NCBI GenBank assembly: GCA_015698045.1
Contig: BLAL01000178.1
Span: forward strand, 496,001 to 560,000
Direction of reading: 5' to 3'
Source: Rhizophagus clarus
Taxonomy: Eukaryota > Glomeromycota > Glomeromycetes > Glomerales > Glomeraceae
DNA: 64,000 nt
Position 1 is the stretch's first letter. Each line of letters begins with the position of its first letter. The notes under the pieces are model-generated. The model searched no databases. It saw only the letters and a program-made list of their open reading frames with translations, and had not been told where the DNA came from. A program made the position numbers and the translations under genes. Positions 37,404 through 47,964 of the stretch are shown one piece after another.

Positions 37404-37543
37404 TTATAATACTAGCTCAAAAATATTTGCCCTGGCCAATTTTAAAATATATTTGTTAGCACAAATACGTCCAGCTTCTAATGCCTCGCTAGAAAGCTGT
37501 TGATGTTCATCAGAAAGCAAATGGATACAAAGAGGAAATTCAT
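37404..37543 (-). pseudogene. RPL10: captured exon fragment of ribosomal protein uL16 (RPL10)
   Basis: After an intact TTTCAAATGTAG acceptor the minus strand reads [20 protein letters not shown] then [12 protein letters not shown]. This is the highly conserved internal segment of cytosolic uL16/RPL10 (family: DEFPLC, then [16 protein letters not shown]). After KYILK similarity fades ([11 protein letters not shown] and stop). A single exon-sized piece sits inside a DNA transposon, with no start codon or remaining exons. It is best explained as host-gene capture. It is 118 bases beyond the stop of the SANT-like gene and could serve as a read-through exon. Confidence 0.8.
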
Positions 37544-37660
37544 CTACATTTGAAAAAAAAAATTTGTAATAAAATTTTGAATAATTGAATTTATATACAC
37601 ACATTGTTGTTATCAATTAAAATTTTGAATAATTGAATTTATATACACACATTGTTGTTA

Positions 37661-38326
37661 TCAATCTATGTTGATAATGTTGGGTGGTGAAGAAGGAGGT
37701 GGTAATGAAGAAGGAGGTGGTGGTGAAGAAGGAGGTGGTGGTGGTGGTGGCGAAGTTAGATTGATAATATTAGGTGGTGAATAAGGAGGAGGTGGTGGTG
37801 GCGGCGATGAGGGAGGAGAATAATTTAAGGGAGTTGTCGCCTGGGACGTCGCTCTCGACCTTTCGTTAATATCGTGAATTATATCATAATTCGTTCCTAA
37901 TAATAAAGAACAATTAATTAATAAAATTTAAATATAAAAATATTTAATATTTATATTTGTGATATTTACTTGGTTTTTCCCAGAAATGTTCTTTAAATTC
38001 TTCGAAAAACATTTCTCCTAACATCGTTTTCTTACCCTTGGGATCGCCATCTACATATTTTTTCATTTTCTGATAAAATCATGTCATGTTTAGTATTTAT
38101 ATTAGTGATACGAAATATTTTATTTATATACCTTATAAGCACGCACTAATCCGTAGAATTTTTCTTTACACTTTTTTCCTGAATAATCTGTTCCAAATTT
38201 AATATTTATTTCACTCGCAAGAGTTTTCCAGTAATTGTATCTCATGTTATTATTTAATTGATGATAATTTTCATTTTCACTTTTTCTTTTTTCAATTAAG
38301 TAATTTAACTGATCTTTGGACCACAT
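37661..38326 (-). CDS. transposon-borne SANT/trihelix-like protein with Pro-rich tail
   Basis: Three exons: complement(37661..37896, 37970..38069, 38132..38326), 176 residues. Residues 1-70 (MWSKDQLNYLIEKRKSENEN, YWKTLASEINIKFG, SGKKCKEKFYGLVRAYK) have the tryptophan spacing and helices of Myb/SANT-like (trihelix/MADF) DNA-binding domains. Residues 66-98 are KMKKYVDGDPKGKKTMLGEM and FFEEFKEHFWEK. The last 75 residues are Pro/Ser-rich with long SPPPPPP runs. SANT-like proteins commonly accompany DNA-transposon transposases, so a role in binding the element's subterminal repeats is plausible but unproven. The start was chosen at MWSKDQ; an upstream MFFYEF start is possible. Confidence 0.7.
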
Positions 38327-38329
38327 TGT

Positions 38330-38765
38330 AGAAAAGATAAAAAACTCGTAAAAAAACAATTGTTAGGTTGATAAAATTTGTTATCCTTTTAGAATAGAAA
38401 AGATAAAAAATCTCGTAAAAAACAATTGTTAGGTTGATAAAATTTGTTATCCTTTTATAAGAATTTGATCGAATTTATTACTGATCTATATCATTTCTTC
38501 GTTGTATTCATTAATTTGTCCTATTCTTTTGCGATTTAATCACATGAATCATTAAAGTCTAATAAATTACTACGCCTACAACCTTACTATATTCGTTATA
38601 ATAAACAAAAGGATGGAATGACATAATACTTTGGAGACATTATTCGTTTTGTGATTTAATCATATGAATCATTAGTCTTAAAATAAATTACTACGCCTAC
38701 AACCTTACTTTATTCGTTATAATAAACAAAAGGATGGAATGACATAATACTTTGGAAACAATGTT
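38330..38765. repeat. two tandem duplications upstream of the SANT-like gene
   Basis: A 60-65-base unit (AACAATTGTTAGGTTGATAA and flanks) is duplicated at 38355 and 38422. A 120-base unit (from GATTTAATCACATGAATCAT to GACATAATACTTTGGA) is duplicated at 38533 and 38652. There is no coding content. Confidence 0.75.
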
Positions 38766-39312
38766 ACATCAAAAATTCCCTATTAATTGTAACACGATTT
38801 AATATAATGAAATAACTAGACATGTCGCGGGCTTGTCGCGGTTGTATCGCGGTAAACTATTAATAAAAAAATGAGTTATATCGTGGGTGTGTCGCAGGTG
38901 GGTCAGTTGAAGGCTTATATTCGAAGATTTTAATGTGAAAACTTATTACAAATAATACAATATTACAATATCAATTATTCTGAGTTACGACAACTTTAAA
39001 TAAATAAAATTTATTCGTTTTCATATACATTGATGAATTCGTTCAACAAGTCCTCTACATCTTAGTCGAAATTTCCTCTCTCTCCCTCACTTTCATCATT
39101 ATTAATATTATTTTTCGTAATCGTCATTTTCAGAATCGTCATCCATTATATAAAAAGGTTTCAGTTTTCGCCATTAGATTTCGTCACAATTTTCCTATCA
39201 AATGATCAAATTGTACTATGTTTCACCACATTTTATCGTCCTAATCACATTTTATTAAAAACAAGTTTGAAATTTTTTACACCGTTACGTAATTTGCATG
39301 GCTGCATTTTAT
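38766..39312. other. noncoding spacer in the CACTA element
   Basis: Lies 3' of the transposase gene. No gene seen; a TCGCGGTTGTATCGCGG / GTGGGTGTGTCGCAGG patch near 38825-38900 is repetitive. Confidence 0.45.
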
Positions 39313-42300
39313 TTATAAATTAAATTTTCTATTTAAAGGTATTATTGATAGGTAATTTTGTTTTCCAATTGTAACATATTTAAATTTTGTAGCTCTACAT
39401 AATATTCTATGAACCGGTAGCAATGAATCACAGCCTTCCTCATAGTATTCAGTTCTCCACAATTCCGTATTTGATATGTCTGGTCTCATAAAGTTATGTT
39501 TAAATCGAATATCAGAGGAAGGTGCACATTTATACCATTTCACGTATGCTAGAAGATGTGTTTTGGGTCCTTCAGAAAATCTAAGCGTATGCTCAAAGTA
39601 ATATTGTACTTCACCCGGGTATGCATCAATTGATTCATCATTAGCTGCTTTCCATTTTGCAAATATGGTCGCATTTCTTTCTTGTAGACTTGATATCATA
39701 GACCCAAATATTTCAGCGCCAATTTGCAATCTTGCGTGCTGATTAACTACCAGGTCCATAAATCCTAATATTTCTCCTTGTTCTTTTTCATATAATATAG
39801 AATACCATTCACATAGAAAATTGCGCAATTCTAAAGGCATAATAACTTTGAAATATGAAGGCTTAAGCATTTGACCTGGTAATGTCTCAGTACCATATAT
39901 CTTGGAAAACGTAGATATATTGTGTCTCATAGATAGAAAATGCTGCAATTCTTCCCTTTCTTCTGTGAGGGCCAAACTACCTACAGTCTTTCTTGCCATA
40001 AGAAGGCAAAGAGATTTATCAAGAAGACCAGATGTCCATTTGCACGTTAAGTGATAATCTACAAGAGTATTCTTGAGGACGATTTTCATAAGTTCAGGCT
40101 CTATTTGTCGATTACTGTTAGGATACGATCCTAAATAATAAGAAATATACATTTATTAAAAAATTTAAGAGATATCGATGTAAAGTCAGGACTTTACCTA
40201 TATATCCATTAAGTCTCTCAAATGGAAAAAGCCAATAACTATATATAGGACCATAATCACGACAACAATCAGGAATGTGAAGCGCCAAATGTATGTTACT
40301 TGTTATGAATTCTGGCCCATATGTGTTTTCTATGAGGTGAGCCATGTCTTTTAACCTTTCTTGTGCTTCTTTTAAATCATCTTCGGTAATGAATCTTGCT
40401 GCCAAAAGATTACATGCCCGAACAAAATGGCCTAAAATCTTTCTATCGCTATTGTCTAGCATATCCCATAGAATATTAGTCGAATAGATCATGATGAAAG
40501 TTTTCCATTGATCAGCAGTCAAATTAGAAAAGCCATCGTTTCCAATAGCAATTTTTGGAGGAATGCGACCGATGTCAGAAGGTAATTCAACGTGATCCAT
40601 TCTTTGTTGTGCTACCCGAAGTTGTTCCATACTTAATTTTCCCTGATTCACAAAAATTGATTTGATTATCCATTTTGCTACACCAAGGAAAAGGCAATGC
40701 ATTGGATCCACTGCAGCAAAACGTATAGGATCCATATACGGAAGACAAAGCAATTCAGACCAGCGCACACCATGCTTTTTGAAATAATTATCTCTAGAAT
40801 TCTTCGAATTACATTGCAACCATTCATGAGCATATTTCTTATGTGATTCTGCAGTACTTATCTCATAGTTGTGATCCCCTCTATAGTGAGTTTTATTATA
40901 TTCTCCACTATAAATACTACGTTTCTCACATCTATGGCATTTCATTACTGCAGATCTATGACCAAACAACTTTCGTGTAGCTGGTATATTAGATGATCCA
41001 ACAATCAATGCAACCTTTATATTTAAACCACCAGGACACTGGTATGTCTTTGGTACTTTCCAACCCTTCCAAAGTTTTAAAAATTCGTCTACAATAGGAG
41101 CCAAATAATGATTGATACGTTCTAATCCTACCTCTTTTGGTCCTGGTAAAAAACCCAAATATATAATGTTTTCAGGCTTATTTCTTTCCAATCTTGGAAG
41201 GTTGCATATAGATGCATATATTGCACCAGTACTGTGTTGTGTGTAGGTAAATGGCTGGAACCAGTCAAGATTAAAGAGAAGACCTAGATGGCTTGTGGCA
41301 GTTTCTGGCGTAAAAAAGGTACTGCCATCAAATGGAAATGTTTTCCATACTTTTCCATCATAAATATCTGAATAGATATCTCCTTTTCTTTGAAATCCTG
41401 ATGGTTTCAACATATTTTCAAAACCAGGTCGTTGATATAACATACTCAATTGCTGACAAATGCTTGGTTTAGAATAAAGACTACGTGGCACAGCAATTGT
41501 TTCTCCTTTACGTTTTTTAAGAACAGTAAGCGGATTGTTGCATTGGTTACGACGACTTGGTGTTGGATTATCTGGAAATTCTTCATGTAGGCAATTCTTA
41601 ATGGTGACCTTTCCTTCTTTCTTATATGTGACAATATCTTCAACATTATGCATTTTATGACAATTATTGCATACAGCTAACTGCATTTTTGGTTGCAAAA
41701 TATTCAAATATCCTTTTGCCTTAAATAAGGAGTTAGGAAATTTTTTGAATTGTGAATTATTTAAACGAGTAAGTACAATATGTAAGAATTTTATTAATGC
41801 TTCAATTGCCGTGTCAGTAAGGCGAAATCTTTGTTGGAATTTAAATAGCCATAGAATTATTTCAGTTTCCAACGAATCATTTAAGTTTTCCATCACAAAC
41901 ACTTCATCGCTATCAAATTTGGGAGATGTGAAAATATTTTCACCTTCATTTTCTTCTTCCTGATCTGTATTATCATCCGTCTCTTCTTCATTTTCATAAT
42001 TATTATCATCATTTTTATCAAGTTTAGATGCAGGAACACGAAAGTTTGATGAAAATGTGTTTATATTTTCTTCTTCATTTAATTGAAAAGAATCAGGGAA
42101 TGAATCAGGAAAAGAATCAGGCGGTATACCTTCTTCATTATCTGAATTATTTAATTGGAAAGAATCAGAGTCATCTATTTTCCGCTTTTTTGAATTTGTT
42201 CTGGTGAGATTTTGTTCACTTGTCATAATGGCATTTTCTTGATCTTTTCTATTATGGTTTAACTTCCATAGGCGTTTGTCTTTTACATGTTTCTTTAGAG

Positions 42301-42451
42301 TACGAGGGTCAACTTCTTCACCATTACAAAGAATACAATTACATGCATACAAATACTTCTTTTTGGGCTTTAATAAATCAGCAACAGAGGTTTCATTTTT
42401 ACAATTTTTATTATGTTTTATTAAATCGGCTACTGAAGTTTTATTACTCAT
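39313..42451 (-). CDS. Tnp2-type (CACTA/EnSpm) transposase
   Basis: Two exons, complement(39313..40130, 40198..42451), 1023 residues. The N-terminus has a Cys-rich finger (YACNCILCNGEEVDPRTLKK, about residues 34-53) as in Tnp2-associated proteins, then an Asp/Glu/Asn-rich linker to about residue 190. The transposase core follows: TSHLGLLFNLDWFQPF (about 389), AAVDPMHCLFLGVAKW (about 580), LTADQWKTFIMIYS (about 645), YWLFPFERLNGYIGSYPNSN across the intron, and IEPELMKIVL. The DPMHxLFLG and DQWKxFxxIYS signatures are characteristic of fungal Tnp2 (PF02992-like) proteins. The gene has no internal stops, so it may be active. It would excise and insert the element through the CACTGG termini. It shares its upstream region with the accessory gene at 42770. 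Confidence 0.92.
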
Positions 42452-42534
42452 TTTGCTAAAATATATTTACTAAAATATATGAAAAAGTTTAGAATATTTA
42501 GACAGCTATTCAAATGAAGTATAATTCTTTCAGG

Positions 42535-42674
42535 ATCAGATTCGCGTTGAATTCTTTTAAATCGGATTGCGTAATCAGGATCAGGTTCGCGTTTGATCAG
42601 ATTCGCGTGAGGAAACCTTCGGAATCAGATTCGCGTAAGGGAATCCTCGGAATTTTCCAGGATCAGGTTCGCGT
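42535..42674. promoter_or_regulatory. iterated ATCAG(A/G)TTCGCGT sites between divergent transposon genes
   Basis: Five copies of a 13-base motif, all in the same orientation, start at 42535, 42580, 42596, 42624 and 42662; a degenerate sixth (ATCGGATTGCGT) is at 42561. They lie between the start of the minus-strand transposase (42451) and the plus-strand accessory gene (42770). CpG-containing sites stand out in such AT-rich DNA. A binding site for an element-encoded or host regulator is inferred. Confidence 0.7.
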
Positions 42675-42769
42675 AGTTGCACCTGAAATCTATATAAATA
42701 TGCAACCTTTTCGCGTTCTGAAAACTCTTCTTCTCATTCAAAGTTTTGCACTCAACTGAAATATAAGTA

Positions 42770-43959
42770 ATGATGGACAGGTACAGTGATCAGGAATCTG
42801 TAAGCTCTTCCTCTTCCTCTTCCTCTTCCGCTTCCTCTTCCTCTTCCTCATCATCATCGTCAGCTGCTTCGTATAAAACGATTAAAGCAAGTATTATTTA
42901 TTATTTATTTATCATTTATGGTTTTTTTTTCATTCTATTTACGTTTATCTATTATTCTATAGAAAGAAGTCTATATATGGGTAGACTCGGAATTAAGAGA
43001 TACTTATAAAATAGACGAGGAACGGACTTGGGTAGAGCAAAAGGAAAACATAGTAACAAAACTATTGCCGCCTTTGTACAAGCTCATGAATAAAAAATAT
43101 AATATTACAAACGGCAAGTTACTAAAAATTTTGTACGGACGATGGCGTTCTCGGCATCGTGTGAATAACATTAAAAATCAAGGAGAAGAAAGAATAAAAC
43201 AAGATAAGAGAAGGGCAAAAAAGAATTCGAGGATGCAAGACGTAAGTAAATATTCAATTAATGTGAAATGAAAAGTTAGTAGTTAACTATCAATTACATT
43301 ACTAGAAAAAAAAAAGAAGAACAAAAGCAACAAACTATTTGATAGAAGGTAAAGATAAGTATATTGTTAGGTATCCAGAAGGAGACCTTGTAAAAATTCT
43401 TAAAGATTCGGGTTACCACTCGGAAGAGTGGGAAGAAACAGATCCTGAGGAAGATTGGACTGTTATCCGACCTGCAGTAGTTGAAGATGGTGAAGTTATT
43501 GAGGAAGCCGTTAAAGAAAAGTCAACATCAGTATACATTTATGATAAATGGTGGCGTTCTTCTGCAGTATGTATATTTATTATTTTATTAGTTTATTTAT
43601 CAAAAACACTAATAGTAATTTATTTATTTAAGCTTTTACGATTATTACATGACCGAATTGATCCGACGGTCGAATTATTAAGGAAAAAACCACCAACTTT
43701 AAACCCTAAAAAAGCTGACAACATATCTGCATCTAGCATACCACCTATAGGTGCACCAAACTGGTGTTTAAATCAAGAGTCGCTCAAACAGTTTAACTGT
43801 TCAAGTGTTGATATTCCGATATACGATTATGATACCGATGATAACCACGATAAAGACAAAGAAGAAATCCCAAATAGAACTAATTCAAATAGTAGAAAGA
43901 AGAGAAAAACTAAAAAAAACCCAAAACAAAAGAGAACCAAAAAACATAAATCAAAATAA
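42770..43959 (+). CDS. CACTA accessory protein of unknown function
   Basis: Four exons, 42770..42890, 42967..43241, 43306..43566, 43633..43959, 327 residues. Residues 1-40 hold a long serine tract. A conserved-looking basic domain follows: VYIWVDSELRDTYKIDEERT, LLKILYGRWRSRHRVNN, DKRRAKKNSRMQDKKKRRTK. Next comes an acidic segment (HSEEWEETDPEEDW), then YDKWWRSSA|LLRLLHDRID across intron 3, and a Lys/Arg tail like a nuclear localisation signal. Intron 3 is 66 bases, in frame and without a stop; retaining it would insert 22 hydrophobic residues (VCIFIILLVYLSKTLIVIYL...). Its position, divergent from the transposase, suggests a TnpA-like DNA-binding or regulatory role; that is inference. A roughly 100-bp tandem duplication overlaps its end and 3' flank (43875-44070). 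Confidence 0.75.
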
Positions 43960-44600
43960 TTCAATAATTTTTTTTTCTAATTCAAATAGAAGAAAAGAAG
44001 AGAAAAACTAAAAAAAAAACAAAATAAAAGAGAACCAAAAAGCATAAATCAAAATAATTCAATAATTTTCTTTTTACTCATTAAATCTAGTCTTAAATAG
44101 ATTTATGTTATTTGATTATATAATAAATTGAATCAATCATCCGTATGCAGTTTAATTAAAAGTTAATCAAAAATTTAATAAGCTAGGTTCAAAATTGATT
44201 TGTGTTTACGTTTATTTTTAAAAAAACTTTAATTGAAACAAATTTAATCTAATCCGTTCTGCATGCGAGACAATGTATTTCTATTTTATTTGTTACATAT
44301 CAGATATATTAGAGGATTAATTTATAATTTGAAAATACGTAATGACTAATAACAAACATGTGATCCGATTATTATCATTTAAAAAATCGTACAAATATCG
44401 GGTAACCGATATATATTAGCCAACATATCGGGGACTAAAAGTTTAAATATCGGGGTCTTTGATAATTATAATTTTAGACATATTTTGAGATGTGACAAAT
44501 TGGGTGTCCGATATGTATAAAAACCCGATATGTATCTGATTAGTCACTGATATATAGACGCCCGATATGTACCCGATAGTATTGATTTTGACCAGTGTAA

Positions 44601-46960
44601 GAGTCGTATGAGAAGGATTCGTATAGGATATTTTAATAAAGATTTTTCAAGTGTTCATATGGTAAGGGTTCGTATGAGATATCTTTAATAGAAAATTTTT
44701 TTTGTGATTTTTTAAGAGTTCGTATAGGAAGAGTTCAGAAGAGTTCAGAAAAGTTCATATGGGATAACTGATACAAAATTTTTTTTAAATTTTTTAGGGA
44801 TGGGATTCTTTAATCGAAAATTTTTTTTGAGAGATTTCTAAAAGTTCATATGGAAAAGGTTCGTATGGGATTCTTTGATAGAAAATTTTTTTTTAAGAGT
44901 TTTTCTTAGAGTTCATGTGGAAAGAGTTCGTATGGGATATTTTAATAAAGATTTTCCAAGTGTTCATATGGGAAAGGTTCATATGGGATATCTGATAGAA
45001 AATTTTTTTTGAAATTTTCTAAGAGTTCATATGGGAAGAGTTCGTATGGGATACCTAATAGAAAATTTTTTTGTGAAATTTTTTAGGGTTCGTATAGAAA
45101 GAATTCACATGGAATTCTTTGATAGAAAATTTTTTTGAGAAATTTTTTAAGAGTTCATATGGGAAGGGTTCGTATGGGTTGGGTCTATAGGATATATGAT
45201 AGGAAATTTTTTTTGAGAGATTTCCTAAGATTCGTATAGGATATATTTGATAAATAGATTTTTTTTTTTTTTGATTTCTAAGAGTTCATATAGGTATCTG
45301 ATAGAAAATTTTTTTTTTTAGGATTTTCTAAGTTTATATGGGAAGAGTTCGTATTTTCCAAGAGTTCATATGAGAAGCGTTCGCATGGGATTATTTAATA
45401 GAAAATTTTTTTTTGAGAGATTTCTAAAAGTTCATATGGAAAAGGTTTGTATGGGATTCTTTGATAGAAAATTTTTTTTTAAGAGTTTTTCTTAGAGTTC
45501 GTGTGGGAAGAGTTCGTATGGGATATTTTGATAAAGATTTTCCAAGTGTTCATATGGGAAAGGTTTATATGGGATATCTAATAGAAAATTTTTTTTGAAA
45601 TTTTCTAAGAGTTCATATGGGAAGAGTTCATATGGGATACCTGATAGAAAATTTTTTTGTAAAATTTTTTAGGGTTCGTATAGAAAGGATTCACATGGGA
45701 TTCTTTGATAGAAAATTTTTTTGAGAGATTTTCTAAGAGTTCATATAGGAAGGGTTCGTATAGGTCTATGGGATATATGATAGGAAATTTTTTTCGAGAG
45801 ATTTCCTAAGATTCATATAAGATATATTTGATAAATAGATTTTTTTTTTTTTGATTTTTAAGAGTTCATATGGGTATCTGATAAAAAATTTTTTTTTTAG
45901 GATTTTCTAAGTTTATATGGGAAGAGTTTGTATTTTCCAAGAGTTCATATGGGAAGCGTTCGTATGAGGTTGATTATTTAATAGAAAATTTTTTTTTGAG
46001 AGATTTCTAAAAGTTCATATAGAAAAGGTTTATATGGGATTCTTTGATAGAAAATTTTTTTTAAGAAATTTTCTAAGAGTTCATATAGGAGTTCGTATGA
46101 GATATCTAATAAAAAATTTTTTTGTAAAATTTTTTAGGGTTCATATGGAAAGGATTCACATGGGATTCTTTGATAGAAAATTTTTTGGGAGAGATTTTTA
46201 AGATTCGTATAAGATATTTTTGATAAATTGATATTTTTTTTTATTTTAAGAGTTCGTATGGGATATCTGATAGAAAAATTTTTCTTAAGAGATTTTTTAA
46301 GAGTTCGTATAGAAAGATTCGTATGTGATTCTTTGATAGAAAATATTTTTTTAAGAGATTTTCTTAGTTCATACTATGGAAAGAATTCGTATGGGATATC
46401 TGATAGAAAAGTTTTTCTTAAGAGATTTTTTAAGAGTTCATATAGAAAGGGTTCATATGGGATTCTTTGATAGAAAATTCTTTTTAAGAGATTTTCTTAG
46501 AGTTCGTGTGGGAAGAGTTCGTATGGGATATTTTAATAAAGATTTTCCAAGTGTGATTCACTGATTCATATGGTAAAGGTTTGTATGGGATATCTTTGGT
46601 AGAAAATTTTTTTGAGAATTCCTAAGAGTTCATATGGGAAGGGTTCGTATGGGATATCTGATAGGAGGGATTCTTTGATAAAAAATTTTTTTGAGAAAGA
46701 TTTCCTAAGAGTTTATATGGGATATTTTGGTAGAGATTCCTTCTTTGTGAAATTTTTTAGGGTTCGTATGAATATTTTTGATAGAAAATTTTTTTTTTGA
46801 GATATCTTTTTGAGATATCTCAAGATTTGTGTAGGAAATGATTTTTTTTTTTTGAATTTTCTAAGATTCAGAGATTTTTTTTTTTGAGGTTTTTTAAGAG
46901 TTTGTATAAGATATTTTTAATAGAGAATTTTTTTAGATTTCGTAACATTTTTTAAAAAAA
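44601..46960. repeat. satellite block right of the nested element
   Basis: Continues in register from the left block (after the TAA duplication) with the same AGAGTTCGTATGGGA / TATCTGATAGAAAATTTTTTT monomers. A higher-order unit of about 600 bases recurs (compare 44760-45360 with 45370-45960). Open frames here are satellite artefacts. Confidence 0.85.
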
Positions 46961-47309
46961 AATACACTTTTTATTAAATCATAATATTAACTTTACCTTT
47001 TTTTAATATTACTAATATTATTCTTTTTTCTATATTTTACTAAAAACTCTTCATAATACTAACTTTTTGTATTTGTGTATTTTATTATAATTATTACTAA
47101 CTTTTTATATTTACGCTTTACTATTTATTTATTAAATATTACTAACTTTATCAGTCATATATTAACATATTATTATAATGAATGTTTTTATTTTAAATAC
47201 TTATTAATATAAATAAAGATACTATGTATTTTATTTGTAATTCTAAATATTATGTGCTATAATAAATTTTATTATTCGTTATATGATTTTACAAAAATTG
47301 ATCTTTCAA

Positions 47310-47626
47310 CCATTAATTGACCATAATTTGACCATAATTCGACCATAATTTGACCATAATTTGACCATAATTTGACCATAATTTGACCATAATTTGACCA
47401 TAATTTGACCATAATTTGACCATAATTTGACCATAATTTGACCATAATTTGACCATAATTTGACTATAATTTGACCATAATTTGACCATAATTCAACCAT
47501 AATTCAACCATAATTCAACCATAATTCAACCATAATTTGACCATAATTCAACCATAATTCGACCATAATTCGACCATAATTTGACCATAATTTGACCATA
47601 ATTCAACCATCAATCGACCATCAATC
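47310..47626. repeat. 12-bp minisatellite TTGACCATAATT
   Basis: About 26 near-perfect copies in tandem with occasional TTC/TCAA variants, next to the right-terminal AATCGACCATCAATCAACC repeats of the satellite element. The minus strand reads as an endless YGQIMVKLWSN peptide, which is an artefact. Confidence 0.9.
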
Positions 47627-47964
47627 AACCATCAATCGGCATGCCGATTTGGTGCCGATTTTTAACATAATCTGGCATTAATCAGGTAGTACAATTTATT
47701 GCCAATTGAATATCGATTTGTTTGACCATTCATCAATCCTGATGGCCAATTGATAGCTGATTGATAGCCGATTGATATCATTTGACCTGTGTTATTCAAA
47801 TAAAATTTTTTATTAATACCATTTTATTTTTTTATTATTAGTCATATTTGATTTTAAAAGTCTAAATACATTCAAAAAGACTAATAGCAAATGGTTAAAT
47901 ACTTTAATAAATAAATGAAGCGCATGTTTATACTCTTTTTAAATGTGTATTTAACAAAATAAAT

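Larger units (their letters stand above)
33140..44597. mobile_element. autonomous-looking CACTA transposon, 11,458 bp
   Basis: Terminal inverted repeats: left CACTGGTCAAAATCGATGCT, right (inward) CACTGGTCAAAATCAATACT. The first 14 bases are identical. TAA is duplicated at 33137-33139 and 44598-44600, and satellite sequence resumes in register on each side. Subterminal repeats ACATATCGGGTACCCGATATG and relatives occur in the first 350 and last 230 bases, in both orientations, typical of CACTA transposase-binding regions. It carries a Tnp2-type transposase (39313-42451), a divergent accessory gene (42770-43959), a SANT-like gene (37661-38326) and a captured uL16 exon (37404-37543). Confidence 0.9.
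32221..47791. mobile_element. CACTA-type satellite element, complete, split by a nested transposon
   Basis: The left terminus is CACAGGTCGAATGGAGTCAA; the right terminus (read inward) is CACAGGTCAAATGATATCAA. Three-base direct repeats TTA lie at 32218-32220 and 47792-47794. Subterminal repeats of the AATCGGTCATCAATCGG type occur at both ends. These are the marks of the CACTA (CMC/EnSpm) superfamily. Without the 11.46-kb nested element it would be 4.1 kb. It is filled with the 50-60-bp satellite and has no transposase of its own, so it must be mobilised in trans. Confidence 0.8.

Noticed and set aside
41667-41963. Plus-strand ORF inside the transposase gene
   Set aside because: Antisense shadow of the Tnp2 coding exon.
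46228-46800. Overlapping open frames in the right satellite block
   Set aside because: Same satellite artefact; no splice-linked exons, no domain.
47306-47500. Minus-strand frame reading YGQIMVKLWSN repeats
   Set aside because: Direct product of the 12-bp minisatellite TTGACCATAATT.
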